A DNA stretch of 64,000 nucleotides from Treponema parvum (GTDB taxonomy: Bacteria > Spirochaetota > Spirochaetia > Treponematales > Treponemataceae). The first letter of the stretch is position 1; the number at the start of each line of letters is the position of its first letter. The notes below the pieces were generated by a model. It ran no database searches. It was not told the origin of the DNA and was given only the letters and a program-made list of their open reading frames with translations. The stretch lies in the NCBI RefSeq assembly GCF_017893945.1, contig NZ_CP054257.1:2418001-2482000 (forward strand), given 5' to 3'. Below, piece after piece: positions 1 to 7,507 of the stretch. Position numbers and translations under genes: made by a program.

Positions 1-864
1 AAAAAGTTCGACGACTTCCGGTTCCTGCAAAATTTTTAAATAAGCGTCGCGAATTTTGCCGATAACTGCGGGATCCGTTCCTTTTCTGGCAAAAAGACAG
101 CAAGTGTTAGGATAATAGGCCTTGATTCCGTAAGAACCCACGCCTCTAACATTATAAACGTTGTTGCTTACGCCGTCTTTGTTGAACACCACGATAGGTT
201 TTAAAATTCCGGCTTCCACATTCCCCTTTGCCTGCGACTGGTGGGAAACTGCAAATAGGGCTTCTCCCTTTGCCGCCGCATCCAGAGCCAGATTTGCGCC
301 GTTGTAGCTTACCAGTTCATATTCAATACCCAGCTCTTTAAATAAGGCCTTTACTAAAAAAGCTTCGGATCCGGCCGCGCCGTTTACCGCAATCTTGAGT
401 TTTTTTCCCTGTCCGTAGGCTTTAAGGTCATCAAGGTTATTGATATTGAGTTTTGCATTTGCCGTCATAACAAATATGGCCGAATATATGTTTACAATAG
501 GTTCAAAATCGGAATACTTGAATCGGATAGCTTCGGATCCTGCGATATTCGGGGCAATTGAAAAACCGCCTTCTCCTCCGAAAATTAAATTATAAGAATT
601 GGGTTCGTTTTTTAAGTAATTCGTTAATGCAATGTTCCCTCCGGCACCCAATTCATTGGTAGCAATTACGGGAACTCCAAAATATTTGGAACCGAAAGTT
701 GACATTTTTCTGTTTACTATATCGGCAACGCCGCCGACGGCCCACGGGCAAATCACGGTAATTTCTTTTTCAGGCCATTTTAAGGTTCCGGACTCTTTTT
801 GTCCGCCGGCAAATACCGACGACGCCAGCAAAAACACGGTTAAAAACCATACAACTTTTTTCAT
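1..864 (-). CDS. TctC-family periplasmic substrate-binding protein, partial
   Basis: The gene enters from the left edge; 288 codons are visible and the C-terminus is missing. The start ATG (864-862) follows the Shine-Dalgarno GGAGGG. The product begins MKKVVWFLTV and has a signal peptide ending near SSVFA. The mature part has ITVICPWAVGGVADIVNRK and AGGNIALTNYL, typical of the Bug/TctC family that binds small carboxylates for tripartite tricarboxylate transporters. It is the second TctC-like protein here. The other (6315-7331) sits next to TctA and TctB, so this one may supply a different ligand to the same membrane subunits. A TATACT -10 (894-899) lies about 30 nt ahead of the start, so it probably has its own promoter. 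The ligand is unknown. Confidence 0.85.
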   Translation of the reverse strand, partial: MKKVVWFLTVFLLASSVFAGGQKESGTLKWPEKEITVICPWAVGGVADIVNRKMSTFGSKYFGVPVIATNELGAGGNIALTNYLKNEPNSYNLIFGGEGGFSIAPNIAGSEAIRFKYSDFEPIVNIYSAIFVMTANAKLNINNLDDLKAYGQGKKLKIAVNGAAGSEAFLVKALFKELGIEYELVSYNGANLALDAAAKGEALFAVSHQSQAKGNVEAGILKPIVVFNKDGVSNNVYNVRGVGSYGIKAYYPNTCCLFARKGTDPAVIGKIRDAYLKILQEPEVVELF

Positions 865-1317
865 AAAACCCTCCAATTTCATTTATTTGTTTCAGTATAA
901 AGTGCAATTGTCATAAAACAAGACAAAAATTAAATGTATTTGGAATAAGTTGTATGGTCAAAAGAAAAAAAATTAAAGTTGTCTAAGCGAAAGAATTTTA
1001 TGTTTTTGGACGCAGTTATTTGGTTGTTATTCGGCAGCTATTCGGCGCGGGCTATGGCGGCAAGCTGCGGCCCCTTGGAATAAGCGCAAAGCGAAAAATT
1101 CCAAGTCCAAACGACATGACCCATAACAGGCGCCGCCGACAATGCACCGGACGCACTGCAAACGACGACTGACCTATCGGTCGACCAATCATCAGCGGCC
1201 GGATGAACACACTGATGCCCGGCCGGCAACTGTCCGCTGCGTGCTAATGCCGCAAAGCGCAAAGTTTCCGTGCAACGGCAGGCTGCTGCCGGAATATAGC
1301 CGCTTTTTAACACATTT
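865..1317. other. Gene-free gap with promoter, hairpin and degenerate repeat
   Basis: This 450-nt gap separates the oxidoreductase stop from the downstream binding-protein gene. The right half is visibly GC-rich and the left half AT-rich. It holds the TATACT -10 of the left gene (894-899, minus). It also holds a perfect 8-bp inverted repeat CTTGGAAT/ATTCCAAG (1074-1081 and 1098-1105). A GC-rich segment at 1249-1290 resembles 35656-35690. A 91-codon minus-strand open frame (1038-1313) has no ribosome-binding site or recognisable protein sequence, and I do not call it a gene. Confidence 0.5.
1249..1290 (-). repeat. GC-rich dispersed repeat, copy A
   Basis: Read on the minus strand it runs CTGCCGTTG-CAC-GGAAAC-TTT-GCGCTTTGCG. 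The intergenic stretch near 35656-35690 reads CTGCCGTTG-TGC-GGGAAAC-CTC-GCGCTTTGCG in the same orientation. The blocks CTGCCGTTG, GGAAAC and GCGCTTTGCG are shared in the same order with about the same spacing. Both lie in non-coding DNA just downstream of a minus-strand gene or between genes. This is a low-copy GC-rich intergenic repeat of unknown role. Confidence 0.4.
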
Positions 1318-2364
1318 TCAGCATATGATGCATTTTTTACCGCTTCGGGCGCTTTTATATGCGGCGCATATTATTTCGACTGCACGGCTTGCGCTCTCGC
1401 CGGTTATGTCCGGTTCGGAGTCTGTGTCAACGGCGTTTATGAACGATTCAAAAAGCCTCTGATGGCCGTGGAATCCTATAGCAGACGGATCGGGAGCTCC
1501 GCCTCCTGTTAAAGTCGCATTGCCGTACTCCGCTCTAATCCGCTCGTCTTCATCCGTTTCGTTTGAAAACTCCCATTTTACAATATTTTCTTCTTCCATA
1601 ACGGCGGTGCCTTCCGTGCCCATTATTTCAATTCGCTTAAAAAAACCCGGATATGCGCACGTAGTGCCTTCTATGGTTCCCACCGCGCCGTTTGCGAATT
1701 TAAGGGCTACTGCGGCCGTGTCCTCAACTTCGATTCTCTTATGTCCTACGGTTCCGATAAAAGCGGACACTTCTTTGACAGGCCCCATAAACCACTGGAG
1801 CAGATCTATCGCATGTATGCCCTGATTCATCAAGCAGCCGCCCCCGTCCATCTTCCATGTTCCCCTCCAAGCTCCGCTGTCGTAATATTCTTGACTCCGG
1901 TACCATTTTATCTGAGCGTCCGCAAATGCGATCTTGCCGAACCTTCCGCTTTCAACCGCCTCCTTTACTATTCGGGAAGCATCGTGATATCTGGAAGGAA
2001 AAACGCCTGTCAATTTTACCTTATTTTTTTTACAGGCGTCTATAATGACCTTGCATCTTTCGGGCGTTACTTCAAGCGGTTTTTCAACAATGACATGTTT
2101 TCCGGCTTTTGCGGAAGCAACGGCTCCGTCAAGATGAAGCCCTGATGGGGTGGCAATCGTCACAATATCGATTTCAGGATTATTAAGAAAATCCGCCAAA
2201 TTTTCATATCCCATGCAACCGTGCTTCTGGGCAAACGCCTCCGCCTTGCCGGGAACAGGGTCAAACCCGGCTATAAGCCGGGCGCCGTCAATATGCTCGA
2301 TCGCCTTTGCGTGGAACTCCGAGATCATTCCCAGTCCTATTATCCCAAAACCTTTTTTTTTCAT
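1318..2364 (-). CDS. Gfo/Idh/MocA family NAD(P)-dependent oxidoreductase
   Basis: 348 residues. The start ATG at 2364 follows GGGAGG and gives MKKKGFGIIGLGMISEFHAK. The upstream open frame would overlap the preceding gene and lacks a ribosome-binding site. The N-terminus is a Rossmann fold (GIIGLGMIS), followed by the family motif EKPLEVT with the conserved Lys. A C-terminal alpha/beta domain contains GGGCLMNQGIHAIDLLQWFMG. Family members oxidise or reduce sugars, inositols and their derivatives. It is the last gene of a leftward operon with two TIM-barrel isomerases and a TctABC-type transporter. It starts 4 nt after the stop of the gene before it. The context suggests catabolism of an imported sugar acid or polyol; the substrate cannot be read from sequence. 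Confidence 0.85.
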   Translation of the reverse strand: MKKKGFGIIGLGMISEFHAKAIEHIDGARLIAGFDPVPGKAEAFAQKHGCMGYENLADFLNNPEIDIVTIATPSGLHLDGAVASAKAGKHVIVEKPLEVTPERCKVIIDACKKNKVKLTGVFPSRYHDASRIVKEAVESGRFGKIAFADAQIKWYRSQEYYDSGAWRGTWKMDGGGCLMNQGIHAIDLLQWFMGPVKEVSAFIGTVGHKRIEVEDTAAVALKFANGAVGTIEGTTCAYPGFFKRIEIMGTEGTAVMEEENIVKWEFSNETDEDERIRAEYGNATLTGGGAPDPSAIGFHGHQRLFESFINAVDTDSEPDITGESASRAVEIICAAYKSARSGKKCIIC

Positions 2365-2368
2365 CGCG

Positions 2369-3166
2369 TTACCTCCCAAAGAGGTTTTTAACCTTCGACA
2401 GCGCCAGCCTTGCTTCTTGCCATGTCTCAGGTTTTTCCGTTTCAAAAGAAACGGTTTCCTCATAACCGAGTTTAAAAAGAATATTGAGCGCATTAAAAAC
2501 GTATTCGTCGGATTCTTCGGGAATACGCCTGTTAAAGCCGGCAATATGTACATGTCTTACATGGTCAACACAGGGTTTAAGAGAATCAAGGGATTCTCCG
2601 TTGCACATCATGTGAAACAAATCGACCATCATCTCAAGGCCGTCGTCATGCACAGTCCTCACAAGCTCAAGGCCTTCCGAAGCCGAAACGATTAAATTGC
2701 AGCAGGTTTTATCAAACGGTTCAATGCAAACAAGCATTCCCGCACGCTTTGTCCTAGGAAGAATGACGTCTTTAAGTATCCCTACGAACTGATCGAAAGC
2801 TTCTTTCCTTGTCTGCTCCGGGCCGAATGTCCTTGAAGGGCCGCTTCCGAGTATTATTTTTAGGATCCCAAGCCTTTTAAGCCTTGGAAGAACACTATCC
2901 AAATATGAAGCCGTCTTGTTAACGTCAACTCTTTTTCCCACAAGTTTGATATCCGCCGGAAAAAAGTTACAGGCTGCAAGGCTTTTGAGGTCCGATTTTT
3001 CCGTCTTTTCGACAACGCTAGAAAATTCGGATTCCGGCATTTTGTAAAAATTCATCAATGGGAATTCCACATAGTCGAAGCCCGCTTCCCTAATCATGTC
3101 AAGGAACTCAAGGCCGAGCCCGAAACGAGGTTCCGTGGAAAAACCTGTGCAGTAGCCGTATTTCAT
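2369..3166 (-). CDS. Sugar phosphate isomerase/epimerase (TIM barrel)
   Basis: 265 residues from ATG 3166, one base after the TGA of the upstream gene, so translation is probably coupled. The longer open frame would start inside that gene. The fold is xylose-isomerase-like. Visible elements are a family-like N-terminus (MKYGYCTGFS), the metal-site segment VCIEPFDK near the middle, MMVDLFHMMCNGES, VRHVHIAGFNRR, and a terminal strand with SFETEKP. The Glu, Asp, His and Glu in these segments are the usual metal ligands of this superfamily. It is paired with a related enzyme at 3168-3983. Two such barrels plus a Gfo/Idh enzyme are common in inositol, allulose or sugar-acid pathways. The exact reaction is unknown. 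Confidence 0.8.
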   Translation of the reverse strand: MKYGYCTGFSTEPRFGLGLEFLDMIREAGFDYVEFPLMNFYKMPESEFSSVVEKTEKSDLKSLAACNFFPADIKLVGKRVDVNKTASYLDSVLPRLKRLGILKIILGSGPSRTFGPEQTRKEAFDQFVGILKDVILPRTKRAGMLVCIEPFDKTCCNLIVSASEGLELVRTVHDDGLEMMVDLFHMMCNGESLDSLKPCVDHVRHVHIAGFNRRIPEESDEYVFNALNILFKLGYEETVSFETEKPETWQEARLALSKVKNLFGR

Positions 3167-3167
3167 C

Positions 3168-3983
3168 TCATTTCCATTCAATGCCGAGCCCGTCAAGGAT
3201 CTTCCTTACGGCGTTGACTGCAACCGCAAATTTTTCAGGCGAAGTGCCGCCTCCGAACCTGCCGGCGACGTCAAGATGCGGCTCCATGGAAATAAAAATG
3301 TCTCTGTCACGCAATCTGTCAAACACTTGCGGAATACAAGAGACGCCTTCGCCCGGAACGCTCATATCAAGCGCATGTCCCGAATAGTCTTTAACATGGA
3401 CATAGCTTATATACTTATGCATAACTTTTTCGGCATCCAATGCGTTTTCTCCCGCTATGGAATAGTTTGCAGGATCAAAAACAAGGCCGAAGTGATCGGA
3501 TTTAAGAGCTGCGGCAATTTCAGCGCTTTGCGCGCTTAACTGTCCGTAAATTTCAGACTCATTTTCATGAAGAAGGGTAACTCCTTCCCTTGACGCAAAT
3601 TCCGTCATTTTTTCAAGTCTGGACAGAACCTCGTCACGGTGTTCAAGGATATTGCCGTTCTTGCAGTAAAAGGAAAAAATTCTCACCCTTCCGCATCCGA
3701 AGAAATTTGCAAGCCGTACAGCCCTTTCAAGCCTTTTCATCTCAAGTGAAAGAGGATCTTCTATAAAGGTCTTGCCTATCGGGGAACCTATACACGAGAC
3801 TTTTATGCCGCATCCTTTAATTGTCTTTCCGATCAGGCTAACCTGTTCGTCCGTCAGCTCCATCACATTGGAACCCCACGCAGACCTCAATTCAAACCAT
3901 GAAAGTTCCATTTGCCGCCATATTTCCATCTGCGCATAAAAATCGGGACCAAGTTCGTCTGCAAAGCCCGTAATCGTAAACAT
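3168..3983 (-). CDS. Sugar phosphate isomerase/epimerase (TIM barrel)
   Basis: 271 residues, MFTITGFADELGPDF at the start. The ATG lies 10 nt after the AAGG end of the dispersed hairpin repeat at 3994-4061, which appears to provide its ribosome-binding site. Superfamily segments seen are VTLLHENESEIYG, LVFDPANYS, YVHVKDYSG and FISMEPHLD, consistent with the Glu-Asp-His-Glu metal centre of the xylose isomerase-like family. It is a close functional partner of the next gene, whose start overlaps its stop region. A repeat- and hairpin-rich spacer of 163 nt separates it from tctA, so it may be expressed at a different level from the transporter. Substrate unknown. Confidence 0.8.
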   Translation of the reverse strand: MFTITGFADELGPDFYAQMEIWRQMELSWFELRSAWGSNVMELTDEQVSLIGKTIKGCGIKVSCIGSPIGKTFIEDPLSLEMKRLERAVRLANFFGCGRVRIFSFYCKNGNILEHRDEVLSRLEKMTEFASREGVTLLHENESEIYGQLSAQSAEIAAALKSDHFGLVFDPANYSIAGENALDAEKVMHKYISYVHVKDYSGHALDMSVPGEGVSCIPQVFDRLRDRDIFISMEPHLDVAGRFGGGTSPEKFAVAVNAVRKILDGLGIEWK

Positions 3984-3993
3984 GCTAAGCCTT

Positions 3994-4061
3994 CCTTAAA
4001 ATTGCACAGCGAATAAATCTTCAGATTTAGGAGCTGGGCAATTCGTGCGCTCTTTGCGCAC
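3994..4061 (-). repeat. Dispersed leader hairpin repeat, copy 1
   Basis: Read on the minus strand: hairpin GTGCGC-aaaga-GCGCAC, then GAATTGC, an inner palindrome AAATC..GATTT, then GTGCAATTTTAAGG, followed 10 nt later by the ATG of the gene at 3168-3983. GAATTGC and GCAATTTT can pair to enclose the inner hairpin. The same architecture recurs at 22710, 37249, 39624 and 53282. Confidence 0.75.
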
Positions 4062-4072
4062 AATCCAATAAA

Positions 4073-4127
4073 CGAGTTTTCGAAGAAAACTCGAAGTTAA
4101 AAGATGCCGCGATATTTTAGCGGCGGC
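4073..4127 (-). promoter_or_regulatory. Mid-operon hairpin pair between tctA and the isomerase
   Basis: Two perfect stem-loops lie in the spacer after the tctA stop. One is GCCGC/GCGGC with a 9-nt loop (4109-4127). The other is CGAGTTTTC-gaa-GAAAACTCG (4073-4093). On the minus strand the second is followed by TTTATTGG, a weak U-tract. This could be a leaky terminator or RNA-processing site that lowers expression of the downstream enzymes relative to the transporter. Confidence 0.45.
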
Positions 4128-4146
4128 TTTTAAACCTTCCTAAAAA

Positions 4147-5649
4147 TTACCTTTTCGATTTGAATTTGTAAACAAGTTTTTCATAAAAGGGAGTCTGTGT
4201 GAAAATCAGATACGCGATCAGGAGCATAAAGAAAACGGATATCGGCCGAGTAAAGAATATGGATATGTCTCCGTGCGTAAGCAAAAGCGCTCGCCGCAGA
4301 TTCTCGTCGGCCATATTGCCGAGTATGATTCCCAAAAGAAACGGCGCGCCGGGCATTTTCAAATAGCTCATAGCTATTCCCAAAAGTCCGAAGACGAACA
4401 TAAGTTTTATGTCAAATAATCTGTTTGAAACTACAAAGGCGCCTATTACGCAACACACAAACACGATCGGCATAAGTATCTTTGCGTCTACCGCAAGAAC
4501 TTTTACGCTGAACCTTGCTATAACCATTCCTAAAAACCACATAAAGCAGGATGCAAGGAACATAAAGACTATAACGTAGTATAAAAAGTTTGGGGTATCC
4601 TGCATAAGAAGCGGTCCCGGCCTATATCCGTGCATCCAAAACGCCGCAAGCAAAACCGCGGCGGAAGTCGATCCCGGGATTGCAAGGGACAGCACGGGAA
4701 TGATAGCTCCTCCTATCGCGCCGTTGTTTCCCGCTTCCGCAGCTACGACGCCGTCAATGCATCCGTTGCTCCAGAGCTCAGGCGTCTTCGAAACCTTTTT
4801 TTCCGACCAATAAGATATCCATCCGCCGGTATCTTCTCCTACGCCGGGAATTGCGCCCATAAGCATCCCCAGAATACTCGACCTTAATATGTTTAAGCGG
4901 TTTTTTAAAAGTATGATGAGTCCTTCCTTAACGCTGTATTTATTGTTCTGCTGCATCATAGCCTTTGCGCCGCCGCTAAAAGCTTTGACAACTTCGGGGA
5001 ATCCGAAAAGCCCTATCATGACCGGCAGCAGCGATATCCCTCCTGCAAGATTAATGCTGCCGTAGGTAAAGCGCCTGTATGAATATATGGTGTCCATTCC
5101 GACTTGGCTCATGAGCAATCCTATAAAACCCGATATCCACCCCTTAAGCGGGTCTCCGTTGCTGGTAAGGTTTCCGCATATTACGACTCCGAAAACAGCC
5201 AGAAGAAACATTTCATGACTCATGAATTTTAGGGCAAATTGCGTCAACATGGGAGTGAACAGCGCAACGCATACAATGCTGATGATAGTTCCGAAAAACG
5301 AGGCGCCTGTCGCCACAAAAATTGCAAGCCCGGCTTTGCCCTTAAGCGCCAACGGATAACCCTCCATCGCGGTAGCCGCGGAAGCCGGAGTTCCTGGTAT
5401 ATTCAAAAGAATCGCACTCTGGTTTCCCCCTGATATGGCGCCGATATATATCGACAAGAGCGACATAATAGCCAAAGGACCGTTAAAATTATACGTCAAC
5501 CCGGTGAGCAAGGCTACCGCCATCGTCGAAGTCAGCCCCGGAAGCATTCCGAAAATCAGGCCGGTAAAAACAGACAGTACCAATGCCAGTAATCCCGTAG
5601 GGGTGAGGGCGATAGCAAACGCTTCGCCTATGTAACTCAAAGCTGCCAT
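4147..5649 (-). CDS. tctA: Tripartite tricarboxylate transporter, large membrane subunit TctA
   Basis: 500 residues, the usual TctA length, with about 12 hydrophobic segments. The family hallmark near the N-terminus, FGMLPGLTSTMAVALLTGL, is clear. A second conserved block is IPGVGEDTGGWISYW, and ILLNIPGTPASAATAMEGYP is present. Start ATG 5649 is preceded by GGAGG. TctA is the main transport channel and works with the small membrane protein TctB and a periplasmic TctC binding protein, driven by an ion gradient. The tctB stop is 15 nt upstream. It is the third gene of the operon beginning at 7331. Confidence 0.93.
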   Translation of the reverse strand: MAALSYIGEAFAIALTPTGLLALVLSVFTGLIFGMLPGLTSTMAVALLTGLTYNFNGPLAIMSLLSIYIGAISGGNQSAILLNIPGTPASAATAMEGYPLALKGKAGLAIFVATGASFFGTIISIVCVALFTPMLTQFALKFMSHEMFLLAVFGVVICGNLTSNGDPLKGWISGFIGLLMSQVGMDTIYSYRRFTYGSINLAGGISLLPVMIGLFGFPEVVKAFSGGAKAMMQQNNKYSVKEGLIILLKNRLNILRSSILGMLMGAIPGVGEDTGGWISYWSEKKVSKTPELWSNGCIDGVVAAEAGNNGAIGGAIIPVLSLAIPGSTSAAVLLAAFWMHGYRPGPLLMQDTPNFLYYVIVFMFLASCFMWFLGMVIARFSVKVLAVDAKILMPIVFVCCVIGAFVVSNRLFDIKLMFVFGLLGIAMSYLKMPGAPFLLGIILGNMADENLRRALLLTHGDISIFFTRPISVFFMLLIAYLIFTQTPFYEKLVYKFKSKR

Positions 5650-5664
5650 TTTTCATTCCTCCTC

Positions 5665-6183
5665 TTACGGCATGGGAACATTAAAGATTATTTGAAACAC
5701 CAGAATGATGGCAAAAGTCGCACATGCGGATATCAGCAGCAGCTTCGCAATCTTTCCGAACGATTTTTCCCAGTTAATGAATATCAGCAAAGTAGATAGG
5801 GCAATAAAAGTGGCGATCCAGAAGGGAAGTCTTCCAAGCATAAAAAAAATATAAACCCAGAATATTGCAATGCCGATCAAGGCCTTGTGCACATTTCCGC
5901 TTTTTACGAACTCACGACAAAAGGCCCTTATGTCTAAAAGGCATTCTTTAAGAGGATGCTCCTTCAGTGTTCTTCTAATATATATAATTGAAAATATAAA
6001 AAGACATATTCCTATTATCATCGGCATAAGCCCTGAAGAATAATAAAATACGTCAACGAAATCTTCTTTCCAAAAGGTTATGCTCTTGCACATAACATAA
6101 ACGGACACGGCAAGAACTATGACTCCGGCAACAAGATCTATTCCGAACCTGCTCTTGGGATCCGTCTGCTTTTGATCACCCAT
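5665..6183 (-). CDS. tctB: Tripartite tricarboxylate transporter, small membrane subunit TctB
   Basis: 172 residues from ATG 6183 (AAGGAAAA ahead), beginning MGDQKQTDPKSRFGIDLVAG. The longer frame upstream has no Shine-Dalgarno and sits in the spacer after tctC. Four hydrophobic helices can be seen: LVAGVIVLAVSVYVM, MIIGICLFIFSIIYI, ALIGIAIFWVYIFFML and a C-terminal helix. This is the TctB/DUF1468 pattern. TctB is poorly conserved, so the call relies partly on its position between TctC and TctA. Confidence 0.85.
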   Translation of the reverse strand: MGDQKQTDPKSRFGIDLVAGVIVLAVSVYVMCKSITFWKEDFVDVFYYSSGLMPMIIGICLFIFSIIYIRRTLKEHPLKECLLDIRAFCREFVKSGNVHKALIGIAIFWVYIFFMLGRLPFWIATFIALSTLLIFINWEKSFGKIAKLLLISACATFAIILVFQIIFNVPMP

Positions 6184-6314
6184 GATTAGTTTTCCTTTAT
6201 CCGCAAACCGTACAAAAGACGGTAAAACTGCGGAGAATCTTTCAACGACACTTTTTTTACAAAGCGCCAAAAGGCGGGTCAATACGGAAAACCGTACCGA
6301 CCCGGATCAAGTCT

Positions 6315-7331
6315 CTATCTCTTATATCCTAGATCCTGAGGAGATCGTTTCGCTATCCCAAGATCGTAGAGAGTAAATCCTATGGCCGCGGCCGCTTTGT
6401 CTTTGAGTTCGTTAGATTCCGCAATCGTCGAACCTAGAAGGATCATACCTTTTTGACCGGCGAAGGCTTTTACGCTGTCGGTTTGGCAGGCTTTTACGAA
6501 CGCAGATTCAAGAGCCTTTTTTGTACCATCGGGAACGTCCGACGGGAACATAAGACCGAATGCGTCTCCGATCGGCAGGGATTTTGCAAGTTCCGGAATA
6601 AAAGTTTTTATAGACGGAATAGGTTTGGAAACGCCTTCAAGAACAAGGTTTTCTTCCGTGAGCGAGCATAAAGCTACAAGATCTCCCGATCTGAGAAGAT
6701 CTATCATTTCATTTGAAAGCTGGGACGTAAAGTCTACCTCACCTGCAAGAAGCGCTTTAATCGCATCGGCTCCGCCTGCATAGGGAGTGTTCAGTCCCTT
6801 GCCCATAACGGCGTCCGTTGCAGAAAGAACCATAACGGCGTTGTATCCCGAAGAACCTATACCTGCGACGCTGTTTTTGATGGTGTTTGCAGGATTGTCC
6901 TTAAGCGCCTTGTACAGGTCGTTAAACGTTTTGTACTTACTGTTCTTTGAGACGGCAATTACACAGGGAACGTAGTAGGCGGCCAAATAATCCCAATCCT
7001 TCGGCGACCAGTCGGCAAGACCGTTCACATAGTGAGTATGAGGCGTTGCATTTGCAATGAGAGTGTAACCGTCATGAGGTTTTAAAAGACAATCGTTCAT
7101 ACCAACCGTTCCCGTTGCGCCGGGTGTGTTGACGACGCTTATTTTTACTCCGAAAATTTTAGACATTTCATCGGTTACGCGTCTGCCGACCAAATCCGAA
7201 GATCCGCCGGCTCCCCACGGAACAATCAGTGTAATGTCTTTTGATGGGAAAGGCTTTTCTCCCGCAGCCTTAGCGAATACGGCCGTACAAACCAAACAGA
7301 GAACCAAAGAAACAATACAGATCTTCTTCAT
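6315..7331 (-). CDS. tctC: Tripartite tricarboxylate transporter substrate-binding protein TctC
   Basis: 338 residues. I chose ATG 7331 over the in-frame ATG at 7343 because GGAGGAAAG, the ribosome-binding site, lies between them. The signal peptide MKKICIVSLVLCLVCTAVFA is followed by the Bug-family start DITLIVPWGAGGSSDLVGRR. Further family blocks are NTPGATGTVGMNDCL and AGGADAIKALLAGEVDF. It binds the substrate in the periplasm and delivers it to TctAB. It is first in the operon and is preceded by a strong promoter (TTGACG-17-TATGAT) with likely operator boxes. Ligand unknown; the neighbours suggest a sugar-derived acid. Confidence 0.92.
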   Translation of the reverse strand: MKKICIVSLVLCLVCTAVFAKAAGEKPFPSKDITLIVPWGAGGSSDLVGRRVTDEMSKIFGVKISVVNTPGATGTVGMNDCLLKPHDGYTLIANATPHTHYVNGLADWSPKDWDYLAAYYVPCVIAVSKNSKYKTFNDLYKALKDNPANTIKNSVAGIGSSGYNAVMVLSATDAVMGKGLNTPYAGGADAIKALLAGEVDFTSQLSNEMIDLLRSGDLVALCSLTEENLVLEGVSKPIPSIKTFIPELAKSLPIGDAFGLMFPSDVPDGTKKALESAFVKACQTDSVKAFAGQKGMILLGSTIAESNELKDKAAAAIGFTLYDLGIAKRSPQDLGYKR

Positions 7332-7390
7332 ACTTTCCTCCATAAAATTATGAATTTTTCATTCAGCCTCTTATTTATAAACGGTTGATG

Positions 7391-7507
7391 TTAATATCAT
7401 AACACGCACAAATATAGCCGTCAACGATAATATTAGCGCAATAACTAGGGAATAATCCGGCAGCAAAAGCATTTAATATCACAACTATTATCATAAAATG
7501 ATATTAA
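7391..7507 (-). promoter_or_regulatory. Promoter and candidate ROK-regulator operators for the tct operon
   Basis: On the minus strand TTGACG (7419-7424) and TATGAT (7396-7401) are 17 bp apart, a near-consensus promoter for tctC. The 9-mer TTAATATCA occurs at 7391-7399, overlapping the -10, and again at 7473-7481. Its reverse complement TGATATTAA is at 7499-7507. Three copies of one box around a promoter next to a ROK regulator gene suggest operator sites. The link to this regulator is inferred. Confidence 0.6.

Noticed and set aside
1038..1313. 91-codon minus-strand open frame in a GC-rich gap
   Set aside because: No ribosome-binding site, composition unlike proteins, and it overlaps hairpins and a repeat.
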